Part shown: in pieces, positions 7,259 through 16,772 of the stretch | How positions within the stretch are numbered: the first letter of the stretch is position 1 | Layout of the letters: each line of letters begins with the position of its first letter | Origin: Hoylesella marshii DSM 16973 = JCM 13450 | GTDB lineage: Bacteria; Bacteroidota; Bacteroidia; Bacteroidales; Bacteroidaceae | Direction of reading: 5' to 3' | DNA: 41,152 nucleotides | NCBI RefSeq assembly: GCF_000146675.1 | Contig: NZ_GL397214.1 | Location: forward strand, 2,170,192 to 2,211,343 | The notes under the pieces: model-generated | The model's input: the letters and a program-made list of their open reading frames with translations, nothing else | Databases searched by the model: none | What the model was told of the DNA's origin: nothing | Made by a program: the position numbers and the translations under genes

Positions 7259-8011
7259 TCAAAGGTTCAGTTCCACTTCCACGGGGCAATGGTCTGATCC
7301 CAAGATAGCCGTATGAATCTTGGCATCTATGATTTGCGGCTTCAGTCGGTTGGAAACAACAAAGTAGTCGATACGCCAACCGGCATTTTTGGCACGTGCC
7401 TGAAAGCGGTAAGACCACCAACTGTATCTCACTTGTTCAGGATATTTGTAGCGGAAAGTATCTGTAAAACCTTCCGAAAGCAAGGTCGTAAACTTATTCC
7501 GCTCCTCATCCGTGAAGCCGGCGTTATGCCTGTTTGTCTTCGGATTTTTAATGTCTATCTCCTCATGGGCTACGTTCATGTCGCCGCATATAATCACCGG
7601 TTTCTTCGCGTCGAGCTTTTTGATGTATTGCAGGAAATCTTCTTCCCACTGCATGCGGTATGCTAAGCGTTTCAACCCATCCTGCGAGTTGGGCGTGTAC
7701 ACGGTAACGAGATAAAAACCGGGCATTTCCAACGTGATGATACGTCCCTCATGGTCGTGTGCTTCCACCCCCATGCCGTAAGAAACGCTCTGCGGTTGAT
7801 GCCTCGTGTAGATGGCTGTACCCGAATACCCCTTCTTTTCGGCATAATTCCAATAGGCTTCATATCCCTCGAACTGTAGGTTCAGCTGCCCTTCTTGCAT
7901 CTTTGTTTCCTGCAGGCAGAAGAAGTCGGCGTCGAGCATACGGAAACTTTCTTCAAACGATTTGCCTACGCAGGCGCGCAGGCCGTTGACGTTCCATGAG
8001 ACGAATTTCAT
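7259..8011 (-). CDS. xth: Exodeoxyribonuclease III / AP endonuclease (250 aa)
   Basis: A DNA repair enzyme that cleaves at abasic sites and has 3'-5' exonuclease activity. The EEP-fold motifs run in order: SWNVNGLRA (5-13), LQETKMQ (34-40), the Tyr and GDMNVAHEEID metal/catalytic block in the middle, SWWSYR and the C-terminal GSDHCPVEVEL with the catalytic Asp-His pair. The full length matches the family. It begins 15 bp after the DUF4840-like lipoprotein gene and ends before a strong terminator, so it is the last gene of that minus-strand group. The name exoA is used for Gram-positive relatives. Confidence 0.94.
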   Translation of the reverse strand: MKFVSWNVNGLRACVGKSFEESFRMLDADFFCLQETKMQEGQLNLQFEGYEAYWNYAEKKGYSGTAIYTRHQPQSVSYGMGVEAHDHEGRIITLEMPGFYLVTVYTPNSQDGLKRLAYRMQWEEDFLQYIKKLDAKKPVIICGDMNVAHEEIDIKNPKTNRHNAGFTDEERNKFTTLLSEGFTDTFRYKYPEQVRYSWWSYRFQARAKNAGWRIDYFVVSNRLKPQIIDAKIHTAILGSDHCPVEVELNL

Positions 8012-8026
8012 TGTTTTGCAGTGCTG

Positions 8027-8620
8027 TTATTTGGTTCTGTAAGTATAGAGAACCTGCGGGAAGGTGCTGATTCGCTTGTTATCGAGATACAGATTGGAAA
8101 CAACCATGCTGAAAGCCATGTTTTTCGAGGCCGTCATAAACGTGCCTCCATATTGTGCTTGGGCAAATGCCAATGCCACGCGGTGCTTGTTTCCGCCGTA
8201 GGTAACATCGAATTCTATGTTGTCCGGATAGAGGCCAAAGTACGTGACGCCGCTTTCTAATTTCACAATGCTGTATTGTGCGGTGCATTCCACTGTTTTT
8301 TTATCGTCCAGCGCCTGCCGTAAGTCGGCATAAGTGTTGTCTAACGTACTTGCGATGGGAGCTAAGCGAAAGGCCGGAATCTTAAGTTTCACATCCGATT
8401 CCCATGTCTGGTTAGGCGTGGTTTCTGTGGTTTGTGTGTTGCCGAGCGTAGAGGTCACCTTTCCCGTGTATGTCCCTTTCATGGCCTTTACAGCTGCGAT
8501 GGCTTGTTCTTTGGTAATTTCGTTTTTGTTATCGCTGTCGCTCAAGCACGAAGTCAACGAACTTGTCAGTGTTAGAAAACCGAGTGCAACAACGGCAAAT
8601 CTGTTCAACTTTTTCATCAT
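8027..8620 (-). CDS. DUF4840-like lipoprotein (197 aa)
   Basis: A probable envelope lipoprotein with a signal peptide and a lipobox at about residue 25 (SLTSC). After an acidic linker come AIAAVKAMKGTYTGKV and a beta-rich domain, the pattern I associate with DUF4840 proteins of Bacteroides and Prevotella, whose function is unknown. An alternative start is the second Met (8617). It lies between folE (77 bp upstream) and xth (15 bp downstream) and is probably co-transcribed with xth. No catalytic motif is seen. The family name is from recollection. Confidence 0.65.
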   Translation of the reverse strand: MMKKLNRFAVVALGFLTLTSSLTSCLSDSDNKNEITKEQAIAAVKAMKGTYTGKVTSTLGNTQTTETTPNQTWESDVKLKIPAFRLAPIASTLDNTYADLRQALDDKKTVECTAQYSIVKLESGVTYFGLYPDNIEFDVTYGGNKHRVALAFAQAQYGGTFMTASKNMAFSMVVSNLYLDNKRISTFPQVLYTYRTK

Positions 8621-8697
8621 TTCTTTGGTTTAAATGTTTAATTGTTTTCTTATGAAACGTCGTGAGGTAACAAATCTTGCGCAAAAAGATGTTAAAG

Positions 8698-9291
8698 TTA
8701 GATTCGTTTGGTCTCTCCCCGCAACAGATTCATAAACTCTTCGCGTGTTTTGGCCTGATTAAATGCCCCGCTGAAGTCGCTTGTCGTGGTGATGGAGTTT
8801 TGTTTCTCTACGCCCCGCATTTGCATACACATGTGTTTAGCTTCCACAATCACCATCACGCCCAACGGTTTCAGCGTGTTTTGTATGCAATCTTTTATCT
8901 GTTGGGTCATACGTTCCTGTACCTGCAGGCGATGACTGATGATGTCTACAACACGGGCTATCTTGCTCAAACCGGTAATTTTTCCGTTGGGGATATAGGC
9001 CACATGCACCTTTCCGTAGAAAGGTAGGATGTGATGTTCGCAGAGTGAGAAGAAGTCGATATCTTTCACAATCACCATTTGGTTGTAACTTTCTTCAAAG
9101 AGCGCATCGGTCAGCACCTTTGATGGATCTTGTCGGTAGCCTCTTGTAAGCACCTGCATGGCTTTGGCCACTCTCATGGGTGTTTTTTCCAATCCTTCGC
9201 GTTGAGGGTCTTCACCCAACAGTTCAAGGATACGCCGATAGTGCGATGAGAGTTCGTCGAGTCCCTCTCGGAAGTCTTCTTCAGTAGTCAT
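8698..9291 (-). CDS. folE: GTP cyclohydrolase I (197 aa)
   Basis: Converts GTP to 7,8-dihydroneopterin triphosphate, the first step towards folate. Zinc ligands are Cys84 and His87 (SLCEHH) and Cys155 ([10 protein letters not shown]). The substrate-binding stretch [20 protein letters not shown] is intact. The ATG at 9291 is chosen; an in-frame GTG at 9309 would add six residues. It follows the SPOR-domain gene and precedes the DUF4840-like lipoprotein gene, all on the minus strand. Confidence 0.95.
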   Translation of the reverse strand: MTTEEDFREGLDELSSHYRRILELLGEDPQREGLEKTPMRVAKAMQVLTRGYRQDPSKVLTDALFEESYNQMVIVKDIDFFSLCEHHILPFYGKVHVAYIPNGKITGLSKIARVVDIISHRLQVQERMTQQIKDCIQNTLKPLGVMVIVEAKHMCMQMRGVEKQNSITTTSDFSGAFNQAKTREEFMNLLRGETKRI

Positions 9292-9339
9292 TTTGTTTTT
9301 ATTTTCCACCTTATTATATGAGGTTCCTTAGTGCCGGTA

Positions 9340-10017
9340 TCAGTATTGCACAGTAATTTTCCCTTTCACAATACATGCTTGTTTGTAGCCGAGTTTCTTT
9401 ATTTGCTGTAAAACACGGTTGGCTTCCTCGTAAGAGCGGTAGTTACCTACGCGGCAAATCCATCTCGGAGAGTAGAAATGCACGTAGACAGGTTCTTCGG
9501 GGAAGTGTGCCTTGATGGCTGCCCCTATGTTCTCGGCCTTTTGGCGGTCGGCTCTGGAATTGCCGCCCGAGAATGCTTGCACCCTGTACCCATCCACCTT
9601 GTAGCCTTGTCGCATCACTTTCTTACGCAGCGGCACGGGCGTTGTTTCCGTTTCTGCTGTATTGTCAGGCTCCGCGTGTTTGTTGTTCTGTGTACCGACC
9701 GTTTCTTTCTGCTCTGTTTTTTGCGTGTTCTTGTCTTTCTCAGGCTGTGTTTTCACCGTTTTATTGCCATCGTTTCGTTCTGTGGCATGCGGCTTTTCAG
9801 TCTGCGTTTTTGGCGTGTCGGCATGGTTACTCTTAGGTTTTTGCGACACTGTTGCCGTGTTCTTGCCGTTAACCAGTTCGTCTATGGCTGTACTCTGTAT
9901 CACGGTTACTTTTCCCTGACCTTGCTTTTTGGCTTGCAGGCGGTCGAGAAACGTTTGTGCATGCGACACATGAGAAATGCCGAATGCCAAGACTATGAGT
10001 GCGACAAGTTGTTTCAT
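9340..10017 (-). CDS. SPOR-domain periplasmic protein (225 aa)
   Basis: A signal peptide (residues 1-20, cleavage after SHAQ or so) is followed by a long Lys/Thr/Glu/Asn-rich, probably disordered linker (about 45-125) and a C-terminal SPOR domain (about 140-225; VDGYRVQAFSGGNS, CRVGNYRSYEEANRVLQQI). SPOR domains bind denuded peptidoglycan glycans, often at division sites, so a role at the cell wall is likely. It lies downstream of tpiA across a 243-bp gap with a hairpin array, and upstream of folE. The linker composition makes its length variable among relatives. Confidence 0.85.
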   Translation of the reverse strand: MKQLVALIVLAFGISHVSHAQTFLDRLQAKKQGQGKVTVIQSTAIDELVNGKNTATVSQKPKSNHADTPKTQTEKPHATERNDGNKTVKTQPEKDKNTQKTEQKETVGTQNNKHAEPDNTAETETTPVPLRKKVMRQGYKVDGYRVQAFSGGNSRADRQKAENIGAAIKAHFPEEPVYVHFYSPRWICRVGNYRSYEEANRVLQQIKKLGYKQACIVKGKITVQY

Positions 10018-10114
10018 TTTCGATGTTTCAGTTATGGGTAAAGGGCTGGGAGGAAAGGGGTGAAAACGAGCCTTGGAAGTCTCTTGCCAACATGCTCATA
10101 ATGAGCGATTTGTG

Positions 10115-10193
10115 ATAGTTAAGCTTTTAGGTCTTGAAAGCTATCCTTTTACACGATGAAAGCTTAGCTTCCATCGTGTAAAAGCTAAGAGAT
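10115..10193. repeat. 22-bp-period palindrome array (AAAGCTA family)
   Basis: AAGCTTT-like units recur with centres near 10121, 10143, 10165 and 10187. The strongest is a hairpin pairing CTTTTACACGATG (10146-10158) with CATCGTGTAAAAG (10172-10184), extended inwards to a TTA loop with one mismatch. The unit AAAGCTATCCTTTT is shared with the array at 28254-28334. It starts 68 bp after the tpiA stop on the minus strand. Confidence 0.6.
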
Positions 10194-10260
10194 TTCCAGA
10201 TGGTTGCTCACGTCGTAAGGAGTCCGTTCTGTGCGACGGTCTTCCAGCCTTTGTCTTTGT

Positions 10261-11022
10261 TTACTTTTTCCAAGCATCTATGATGCCTTTGAAGTCGGCA
10301 CATTTCAGTGCTGCACCTCCTATCAAACCGCCATCGATGTCGGGTTTTGCAAAGAGTTCCGGTGCGTTTGACGGTTTGCAGCTTCCTCCATAAAGGATGG
10401 AAGTCTCGTCGGCGGTGTCTTTGCCATAATGCTCTGCAATGGCGGCACGTATGAAAGCATGTATTTCTTCGGCCTGTTCTGCCGTTGCGGTTTTGCCTGT
10501 TCCAATCGCCCAAATAGGTTCGTATGCTACTGTTATCTGCTTAAATTCGGCGGCAGAGAGATTGAATACCGATCCTTCCAATTGCTTTTTTACGACTTCA
10601 TTTTGGCGGTTGGCTTCGCGTTCTTCCAGCGATTCGCCGATACAAAAGATGACTTTCAGTCCGTTTTTCAGTGCTAACAGTACTTTCTCTTTCAGTATTT
10701 CCGGGGTTTCTCCATAGTATTGGCGGCGCTCGGAGTGGCCTAATATCACGTATTCGGCACCTGTGCTTTTCACCATGGCAGCAGAAACTTCGCCCGTATA
10801 AGCACCGCTTTCTTTATCGGCACAGTTTTCTGCACCTAAGCCCATCAGTTTTTTATCGATGGTTCCGGCAATTGTGGCCAAATGGATAAACGGTGTGCAG
10901 ATAATCACGTCGCAGTGGGGACGGTCGGCAGTCAGAGCTTCGTTGAGCTGTTTGGATAGTGCCACGCCTTCTTGCAGGTTGAGATTCATCTTCCAGTTGC
11001 CTGCTACAATTTTCTTTCTCAT
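10261..11022 (-). CDS. tpiA: Triosephosphate isomerase (253 aa)
   Basis: A glycolytic enzyme interconverting dihydroxyacetone phosphate and glyceraldehyde 3-phosphate. Active-site residues are all present: Asn9 and Lys11 (AGNWKMN), His96 (LGHSERR) and Glu168 ([14 protein letters not shown]). The C-terminal phosphate-binding GGS and GGLIGGAAL are also present. The full length matches the family. It starts 6 bp after the BT_3928-family gene, so it is the third gene of the DUF1599-BT_3928-tpiA operon, an order I recall from other Bacteroidales. Confidence 0.97.
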   Translation of the reverse strand: MRKKIVAGNWKMNLNLQEGVALSKQLNEALTADRPHCDVIICTPFIHLATIAGTIDKKLMGLGAENCADKESGAYTGEVSAAMVKSTGAEYVILGHSERRQYYGETPEILKEKVLLALKNGLKVIFCIGESLEEREANRQNEVVKKQLEGSVFNLSAAEFKQITVAYEPIWAIGTGKTATAEQAEEIHAFIRAAIAEHYGKDTADETSILYGGSCKPSNAPELFAKPDIDGGLIGGAALKCADFKGIIDAWKK

Positions 11023-11028
11023 ATTCTT

Positions 11029-12330
11029 TTATTTTAAAGTGTTATATGTTTCATCTGTTTTCTTTTTCGCTTTCAGAAAGTGAGTCCATGCCCACAGTCG
11101 GTCGGCCAAGGTGAGGAGGAAGAGCGGGAGCACAAACCACAGCACCACACCGGCAATCTTTCGAGGTATGGAGTCTGCCGGCAAATGTCCCAAAGGCAGC
11201 TTTTCGAGCCTTGCCGACAGTTCCTCCTGTCGGGGCAAATCGTTGTGGCTCCATTTCCGTATGATAACTCCGTCTTTCAGCAACATGATGCCCGGATTGC
11301 TCCGAATCATGGTTTTCAGTGTTGTGGCATCGGCATTGAGAAACGGATACTCGGCTCCTGTAATGTCTCTCCACATCTGCACGCCGCTCATCGTGCTGGC
11401 AGTAAGTCCGTAAAAGGCATATCCATGCTCTTGGGCGTATTCGTATAAGTAGTCGATATCGCCGAAGTTACCGTCGTCGGCCTCTTCTAAATGGGGTGAA
11501 ATGAGCAGGAATGTATAGCCTTTCCGTTCGAGAACAGCGGCAGTAAGGTCTTCTCCCGTCTTCATGTCTTGCAGTGAAAAGTCGTGAATGGGCGGCACAT
11601 AGCCTTCTTGTGTCTGCACGGTCTTGCTATCGATAAACGTCCATGAGGAGTCGGGATAGTCTTCTAAAGTAAACTCTTTCTGCTTTCCGTCTTTCTCTAA
11701 GATAAACGTCGTCTGGAACTCCGGTGCCTTCGCACCTTCGGGTATCTCCATTTCTCGGTTGATATCTGTGCCTACGTGATAGGGCAGAAAGTCGAAAACA
11801 GGCAACAGATACAGGCTGTATGCACTTGTAAAGAGGATAAAAACGAAGGTGAAATGAAAGGCTATCCATTGATTGGTCTTAGAAATAAACCGATACATGC
11901 GCAGCGGCATGAAGAAAACCGTTAAGGATGCGCCGAGCAGAACGATGTTTTTCAGCAGTGTTTCGCCGTTTGTCAATCGGATAAAATCGCCGAAACAGCC
12001 ACAGTCTTCCACAGGGTTGGCCACATAAATCCATATCGTGAGCAACGTCATGACCGACATGAAGACGAGCGTTACCTTGGAGATGAGCCGGCGGCGGATG
12101 GCCAGCAACAGGAAGATACCTATGGAAAATTCGATGGCAGAGAGAGAGACCGATGCGCCGAGGGTGACAAACCGAGGTACATAGGCCATGAGATGCAACG
12201 CCCCCAGATAGTCTTCTATCTTATACTGCGTGCCCAATGGGTCTACAGCCTTTACGTAGCCGGAGAAGATAAACGCGATGGCTATGAGTAGCCGGCAGAC
12301 ATTGGTGAGTATGGTCTTCAGTTTGTTCAC
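11029..12330 (-). CDS. DoxX/MauE-type membrane protein, BT_3928 family (433 aa)
   Basis: The N-terminal part (about 1-155) has four membrane segments of the DoxX/MauE type, with the characteristic DCGCFGD loop near residue 113. It is followed by a large extracytoplasmic region resembling a thioredoxin fold (FLLISPHLEEA..., YPFLNADATTLKTMIRSNPGIMLLKDG) but without a CxxC pair. A final membrane helix lies near 395-415. The start is GTG. It lies 13 bp after DUF1599 and 6 bp before tpiA. The family is conserved in Bacteroidales beside tpiA; the function is unknown, and an envelope redox role is only suggested by the fold. Confidence 0.75.
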   Translation of the reverse strand: MNKLKTILTNVCRLLIAIAFIFSGYVKAVDPLGTQYKIEDYLGALHLMAYVPRFVTLGASVSLSAIEFSIGIFLLLAIRRRLISKVTLVFMSVMTLLTIWIYVANPVEDCGCFGDFIRLTNGETLLKNIVLLGASLTVFFMPLRMYRFISKTNQWIAFHFTFVFILFTSAYSLYLLPVFDFLPYHVGTDINREMEIPEGAKAPEFQTTFILEKDGKQKEFTLEDYPDSSWTFIDSKTVQTQEGYVPPIHDFSLQDMKTGEDLTAAVLERKGYTFLLISPHLEEADDGNFGDIDYLYEYAQEHGYAFYGLTASTMSGVQMWRDITGAEYPFLNADATTLKTMIRSNPGIMLLKDGVIIRKWSHNDLPRQEELSARLEKLPLGHLPADSIPRKIAGVVLWFVLPLFLLTLADRLWAWTHFLKAKKKTDETYNTLK

Positions 12331-12343
12331 TTGCGGTTATCCT

Positions 12344-12934
12344 TTACCTGTCTTTTGATGGACTGTCTTTGGTGCTGCAAGAGGCTTCTTCTAATTTGAT
12401 AACACCAAAGACAGCATAGTTGATAATGTCCATATAATTGGCATCGATACCTTCTGATATGAGGGTATCGCCTCCCAAATCTTCTATTTCTTTCACGCGT
12501 TGCAGCTTGGTCAGGATAAGGTCTGTATAACTACTGATACGCATATTGCGCCACGCTTCATCATAGTCGTGGTTTTTTTTCAACATGAGTTGCAATGCTT
12601 TTGCCGCGTATTCGTCGTACAGACGCATGGCTTCTTCCGACGAAAGGTCGGCTTGGTCGGCATAACCTCTGTCTAATTGTATGAGCCCCACAATGCCGTA
12701 ATTAATCAATGCCATGAATTCAGGCATGATACCTTCGCCCACCAACGACTTTTTCTTTATCTCTAAAGAGCGTATGCGCTTTGCTTTGATATAGAGCTGG
12801 TCGGTCAGCGACGAGGGGCGAAGTATTCTCCAAGAAGCTCCATAGTCGTGCAGCTTCTTTTCAAACAGCGTCCTGCATAGTGTCAGCGCATGCTTGAACT
12901 GCATCTTAGTGTCGGTTTTTCCTATTGCTTCCAT
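12344..12934 (-). CDS. DUF1599 protein with two tandem domains (196 aa)
   Basis: A cytoplasmic helical protein made of two copies of one domain: residues about 15-95 (LHDYGASWRILRPSSLTDQL... FMALINYGIVGLIQL) and 108-190 (NHDYDEAWRNMRISSYTDLI... YMDIINYAVFGVIKL). This is the DUF1599 family, also called nucleotide modification-associated domain 1. No enzymatic activity is assigned. It is the first gene of the tpiA operon behind a clear promoter. Confidence 0.8.
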   Translation of the reverse strand: MEAIGKTDTKMQFKHALTLCRTLFEKKLHDYGASWRILRPSSLTDQLYIKAKRIRSLEIKKKSLVGEGIMPEFMALINYGIVGLIQLDRGYADQADLSSEEAMRLYDEYAAKALQLMLKKNHDYDEAWRNMRISSYTDLILTKLQRVKEIEDLGGDTLISEGIDANYMDIINYAVFGVIKLEEASCSTKDSPSKDR

Positions 12935-12950
12935 ATTGTATAATCCGTTG

Positions 12951-12981
12951 CAAATTTACGGATTAATATTGAGAATGCAAA
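12951..12981 (-). promoter_or_regulatory. Promoter of the DUF1599-tpiA operon
   Basis: On the minus strand, -33 TTTG (plus CAAA 12978-12981), a 19-bp spacer and -7 TAAATTTG (plus CAAATTTA 12951-12958) fit the Bacteroidetes consensus exactly. The -7 box is 16 bp upstream of the ATG, implying a very short leader. Confidence 0.7.
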
Positions 12982-13141
12982 GACTTTTCCTCCGGAAGAA
13001 TGGTTGTAAGGCATCATATCCTCTGCGGAGCAGACCGGGCAGTTTGCTCCATAGAGAATGAATACCGACGGAAAGGCAGGCCGGAACAGTGCAAATGGAA
13101 AGCCGGCGTTGTGGAACAGGGGTGTGGAAAACGAGGGGAAG

Positions 13142-13930
13142 TCAGCCTAAATTATAGGTGTGGATGCTCGTTCCCTGTGCAGACGGCAGGTAATTGATGC
13201 CCCACCAGCACATTTGCAGTAAGATAAAGGAGACGAGAAGCATCCAGAGGGCGGGACGATAGCTGTGCCGCTGTCCTAACCGATAGTGGATATAAGCCAG
13301 ATAGGCGAACCAAGTAACGGCTGCCCATGTCTCTTTCGGGTCCCACGCCCAATAGTGTCCCCATGCTTCTTTAGCCCAAAGTGCCCCGAAAAGCATGCCT
13401 ATGGTCATGAATGAAAGACCGACATACACTAAATTATCGCATATTTCCATCTCGTGTTCGCCCATGGAACGTTTGGCAAAAAACAAGAGATAACCCGACA
13501 TGACAGCAGCTGCGCCCAACATGGCGTAGGCAAACATATAGATGATGACATGAGGGGCAAACCACGGACTTTGAAGGGCGGGCATGAGAGTCTTGCTGTG
13601 TATCTCGGGCCTGAGAAGGTTGATACAAATGAAAACAAGTGCTAATACGGTGCTGAACGTGAGAATCCATTTGTAACGCCAGCGGCTGTAGACAATCAAT
13701 CCGGCAAGAGGAAGGAAGAAAGAGTACCACAAACGGGTTTCGCCCATGGTGCGAAGCGGAGGACGTTCGAGTGCTATCCACATGCCGATGATGAAAGCGA
13801 AAAAGACCAAAAGACCGGCTATGGTGCATCCATAGGCAGCTATTGTGCGGCCTTTCCATGCCGCTAATGCCCCGATAGCCCAGCACAGAACCGCCGGAAG
13901 GGCAAAAAAGATGAAGTCATTCCATGTCAT
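13142..13930 (-). CDS. ccsA: Cytochrome c biogenesis protein CcsA/ResC-like (262 aa)
   Basis: A multi-pass membrane protein of the system II heme ligation complex, which attaches heme to CxxCH motifs outside the membrane. The WWD heme-handling motif reads AWGHYWAWDPKETWA. About eight membrane segments are visible. The ATG at 13930 is chosen because it overlaps the resB stop as ATGA; the open frame extends 31 codons further upstream, but that part reads into resB and is not protein-like. It is the last gene of nrfH-nrfA-resB-ccsA, so its likely clients are NrfA and NrfH. The special CxxCK heme of NrfA often needs a dedicated ligase. Confidence 0.88.
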   Translation of the reverse strand: MTWNDFIFFALPAVLCWAIGALAAWKGRTIAAYGCTIAGLLVFFAFIIGMWIALERPPLRTMGETRLWYSFFLPLAGLIVYSRWRYKWILTFSTVLALVFICINLLRPEIHSKTLMPALQSPWFAPHVIIYMFAYAMLGAAAVMSGYLLFFAKRSMGEHEMEICDNLVYVGLSFMTIGMLFGALWAKEAWGHYWAWDPKETWAAVTWFAYLAYIHYRLGQRHSYRPALWMLLVSFILLQMCWWGINYLPSAQGTSIHTYNLG

Positions 13931-15183
13931 TTCTCTGTTCCTCTCTTCTTTTGAGCAATGATAAACATGCACAACGCACCCGCCAACATCATATAAATGC
14001 CCGTATATACCAAAGGCAGCCACGGGTCAGAGACCAATTCGAGCACGCTGGTATCGCTCCAGCACCCCATCTGTCGGTTGTAATCGAGCTGATAAATCTT
14101 CCATCCCTCAAGTTCAAAAGGTTGGTTCACAAGGATATCGGTCATGATGCGTTTGCCGCTTTTGGTGAGTATTTCTACGCGGGAGATAAAGCGTTCGGGT
14201 TCTCGCTCCGGCATAACGAGTGTTACTTTGTCGTCGAGTTTCAGCTCCTGATAGGGAAACAGATAGCTGCCACATGTGACCCATCCTTGCCGGAGGAGGG
14301 TTTGAGCATGCCCCTTGCTGTCTGTCTGGCGTTTGGTAGCTCTTACAAGAAGGGCGCAAGAGGCACCGGACGAAGGCCAAGAGACGTAGTTGGTCGTGTC
14401 GCGGGTCATGACCGGCGCAGCCCATTTGATGCGTTTCAATATGCGGAAATGCCACTTTAAGATGTCGCCCCCTTTGAAAGTGCTGTCTACAAGCAAAGTG
14501 TAGGGCTTTCGTTCGGGTATTTCGCGACCGGTCTTCGTGTTGATGAGCATGAGTTTCGGGGGATATTCGTCGATGCGGAAGCGTTTGAGTTGTATAGCCA
14601 ACGCCAACTCATGGACTTTTCCTTGGTCATCAACGGCACGCCATTCGGGTGTTTCCATGTTGATGTTGAGCTTGAGACGCTGCATGTCGGCACTGCCTAA
14701 AGTGGCAGAAACCATGACGATGAATAGGCCGAGGTGGTTCAGATAAAAAGGAATATCACGCCACGTAAACCGAAAAAGATGGTCTACGATGAGTTCACCC
14801 AGCTGAATGACCAACCAGAAATAGACCAAAACAAACGGCCATGAGCTGAGCATGTCGGTAAAGCCAAGTACATCGACAGGGGCATGACCTGTGGGAACTT
14901 GACGCGTAATGCCCATGATGGCAGTCAGAAAGACAGCCCAGCAGAGGGCGGGAACGGCCGCAGCATAAGTGGAAAGGAAACGGAAGGCGTAGACTTTGCT
15001 GCGTAGCGCATAGACGACACCTATTATGAGAAGGAGAAAAACGAGTGCAAGGAGGTTGAGCGGGAAAGCAAATAATTTCCATTGAACAGGTCCTACGCTC
15101 CATTGCAGCATAAGGCCTGTGAGTACAAGTCCTAAGCCGATAGCGAAGCCCTCTTTGAGCTTCCATGGTTGCATCCACATCAT
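13927..15183 (-). CDS. resB: Cytochrome c biogenesis protein ResB-like (418 aa)
   Basis: Partner of CcsA in heme delivery and ligation. Several membrane segments in the first 190 residues (GFAIGLGLVLTGLMLQW..., LNHLGLFIVMVSATLGSADM) are followed by a large extracytoplasmic domain and a last helix near the C-terminus. The start is uncertain. The frame opens with GTG at 15237, but ATGs at 15183 and 15180 begin MMWMQPWKLKEGFAIG, which fits the expected ResB N-terminus better. It starts 21-75 bp after nrfA and overlaps ccsA by 4 nt. Confidence 0.82.
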   Translation of the reverse strand: MMWMQPWKLKEGFAIGLGLVLTGLMLQWSVGPVQWKLFAFPLNLLALVFLLLIIGVVYALRSKVYAFRFLSTYAAAVPALCWAVFLTAIMGITRQVPTGHAPVDVLGFTDMLSSWPFVLVYFWLVIQLGELIVDHLFRFTWRDIPFYLNHLGLFIVMVSATLGSADMQRLKLNINMETPEWRAVDDQGKVHELALAIQLKRFRIDEYPPKLMLINTKTGREIPERKPYTLLVDSTFKGGDILKWHFRILKRIKWAAPVMTRDTTNYVSWPSSGASCALLVRATKRQTDSKGHAQTLLRQGWVTCGSYLFPYQELKLDDKVTLVMPEREPERFISRVEILTKSGKRIMTDILVNQPFELEGWKIYQLDYNRQMGCWSDTSVLELVSDPWLPLVYTGIYMMLAGALCMFIIAQKKRGTEK

Positions 15184-15258
15184 ATTGATTGGCTTTCTTA
15201 CAAACAGATGCGGGAACAGTGTGTATGCTGTCCCCACATGCCGGTATTTCTTACTGAA

Positions 15259-16746
15259 TTATAACGTGATAAAACGGCCTTTCTTTTTGGCTTCCTGTAT
15301 CCACTTGGGAACTATCGTTTGAAGGAATTTCTTTTTGTCTGCCATCTTCTGCTTGCCATCAATGCCTAAGTAAGCCCATGCTTTCTCTTTGGTAGAGATG
15401 TCGGGCATCGGTACATCTCCATAGAATCCGTGATGTGCCAGCACTTTAGAGAGGCGAAGGCGTGCTTGATGCGCATAGTCGAGGCTGTGGCCAAGAATGC
15501 GCATCACCTCTTGAGGAGCATGGAAAGATGCGCCGTGGCTGGCTACAGCAAAGTCCCAACGCCACTGACTCTTGCGCAATAGCGAAAGGATGGGTTTCAT
15601 CTCTGTTTCCGAGGCTCCCTTATCCCATGCAAATTTAGCTTCTATATGGGCGGTGGACAGTTCTTTCTCTACCCGATTACGTATCTCGTTACACTTCCGT
15701 TGACGTTCGTAGACGTTCTGTCGGAGTGTCTCGGCATCTTCTCGGTGGCAGGTCTGACATGTGCGGTCGATATGGGCAAGCGGGCTCATGATATGATGGT
15801 CGGAGTATTTCACTCCTCCTTCAGAGATATAAGGCATGTGACAATCGGCACAGGAAACGCCCCTTTGACCATGAATACCCATCTTTGAAAGTTCATAACC
15901 CGGGTGTTGTGCTTTCAGAATGGGTGCCTTGCTCAGTTGGTGAATATAGTCATAATAGCCTGTCTTGTCGTAATATGCCTCGATATTCTCAACCGTTAAT
16001 CCACTGTCTTGTGGGAAAGTGAGATATTTCCCATCGCCTTTGAAGTAATATTCCGTGTGGCATTGTGCGCAGACAAGTGAGCGCATTTCCTGATGAGAGG
16101 CCTTGCTGACATCCAATCCCCTGCGTTTCCATGCTTCATACAGTGCGGGACGTGCCGGCCGTAGGTCCATTGTGCGGGCATCATGGCAGTCCGAGCAACC
16201 GATGGTATTCATGACTTCAGGTCCCCATTGGCTCCATTTTGCTTTGTAGAAGTTTGCTACACCCTTCTCTTTCATCAGTCTCGGCACATCGGGACCTTTG
16301 CAAGTCCAGCATGTCCCGGGCTGTGGCTCGTCGCCAGGGGTTACGCCCGGTGCTCCGGTACGCAGGATTTCGCGCATATCTTCTATGGCATGGTGGTGTC
16401 CGCGCGGAGACTTGTAATCCCAAGCGAAGGAATATCCACCCCAGAGAATGACCATTTCGGGGCGTTGCGCCAGAACGTCTTTATGCTGCGAGCCGTTGAA
16501 CTCACTCTCGAAAGTGGTGTCTTCAGTTGCTTTCCATGTCTCGTATTCGCGTGGAAAGTCGCCTGCAAACTTCTCGTTCTGTGCAACAATGTCTTCTTTA
16601 AACATGTTTTTCCTGTTGTTGAAGATGCTTACCACCTCTGCGCGACGTTCCAAAAGGGAGGACGCTACGAGACCTAACAGGAATACGACGACCATCGAAC
16701 CTCCGAACAACAGCCATCCTTGCCAACGTTTTAAATGCTTTTCCAT
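15259..16746 (-). CDS. nrfA: Cytochrome c nitrite reductase, catalytic subunit (495 aa)
   Basis: A periplasmic pentaheme enzyme that reduces nitrite to ammonium with six electrons. The heme motifs are the signature CWTCK (146-150) for the active-site heme with Lys ligand, then CSDCH (184-188), CAQCH (226-230), CADCH (299-303) and CQTCH (330-334). An uncleaved-looking hydrophobic N-terminus (about 10-30) directs export or anchors the protein. The length is usual for NrfA. It lies 26 bp after nrfH, which feeds it electrons from menaquinol, and just before resB-ccsA, which mature it. Confidence 0.97.
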   Translation of the reverse strand: MEKHLKRWQGWLLFGGSMVVVFLLGLVASSLLERRAEVVSIFNNRKNMFKEDIVAQNEKFAGDFPREYETWKATEDTTFESEFNGSQHKDVLAQRPEMVILWGGYSFAWDYKSPRGHHHAIEDMREILRTGAPGVTPGDEPQPGTCWTCKGPDVPRLMKEKGVANFYKAKWSQWGPEVMNTIGCSDCHDARTMDLRPARPALYEAWKRRGLDVSKASHQEMRSLVCAQCHTEYYFKGDGKYLTFPQDSGLTVENIEAYYDKTGYYDYIHQLSKAPILKAQHPGYELSKMGIHGQRGVSCADCHMPYISEGGVKYSDHHIMSPLAHIDRTCQTCHREDAETLRQNVYERQRKCNEIRNRVEKELSTAHIEAKFAWDKGASETEMKPILSLLRKSQWRWDFAVASHGASFHAPQEVMRILGHSLDYAHQARLRLSKVLAHHGFYGDVPMPDISTKEKAWAYLGIDGKQKMADKKKFLQTIVPKWIQEAKKKGRFITL

Positions 16747-16772
16747 CTTTATTTCCGGTATTTTCTTGTTCT

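Noticed and set aside
13931..14023. N-terminal extension of ccsA in the open frame
   Set aside because: It lies wholly inside resB, is not membrane-like, and the ATG at 13930 gives the classic 4-nt overlap.
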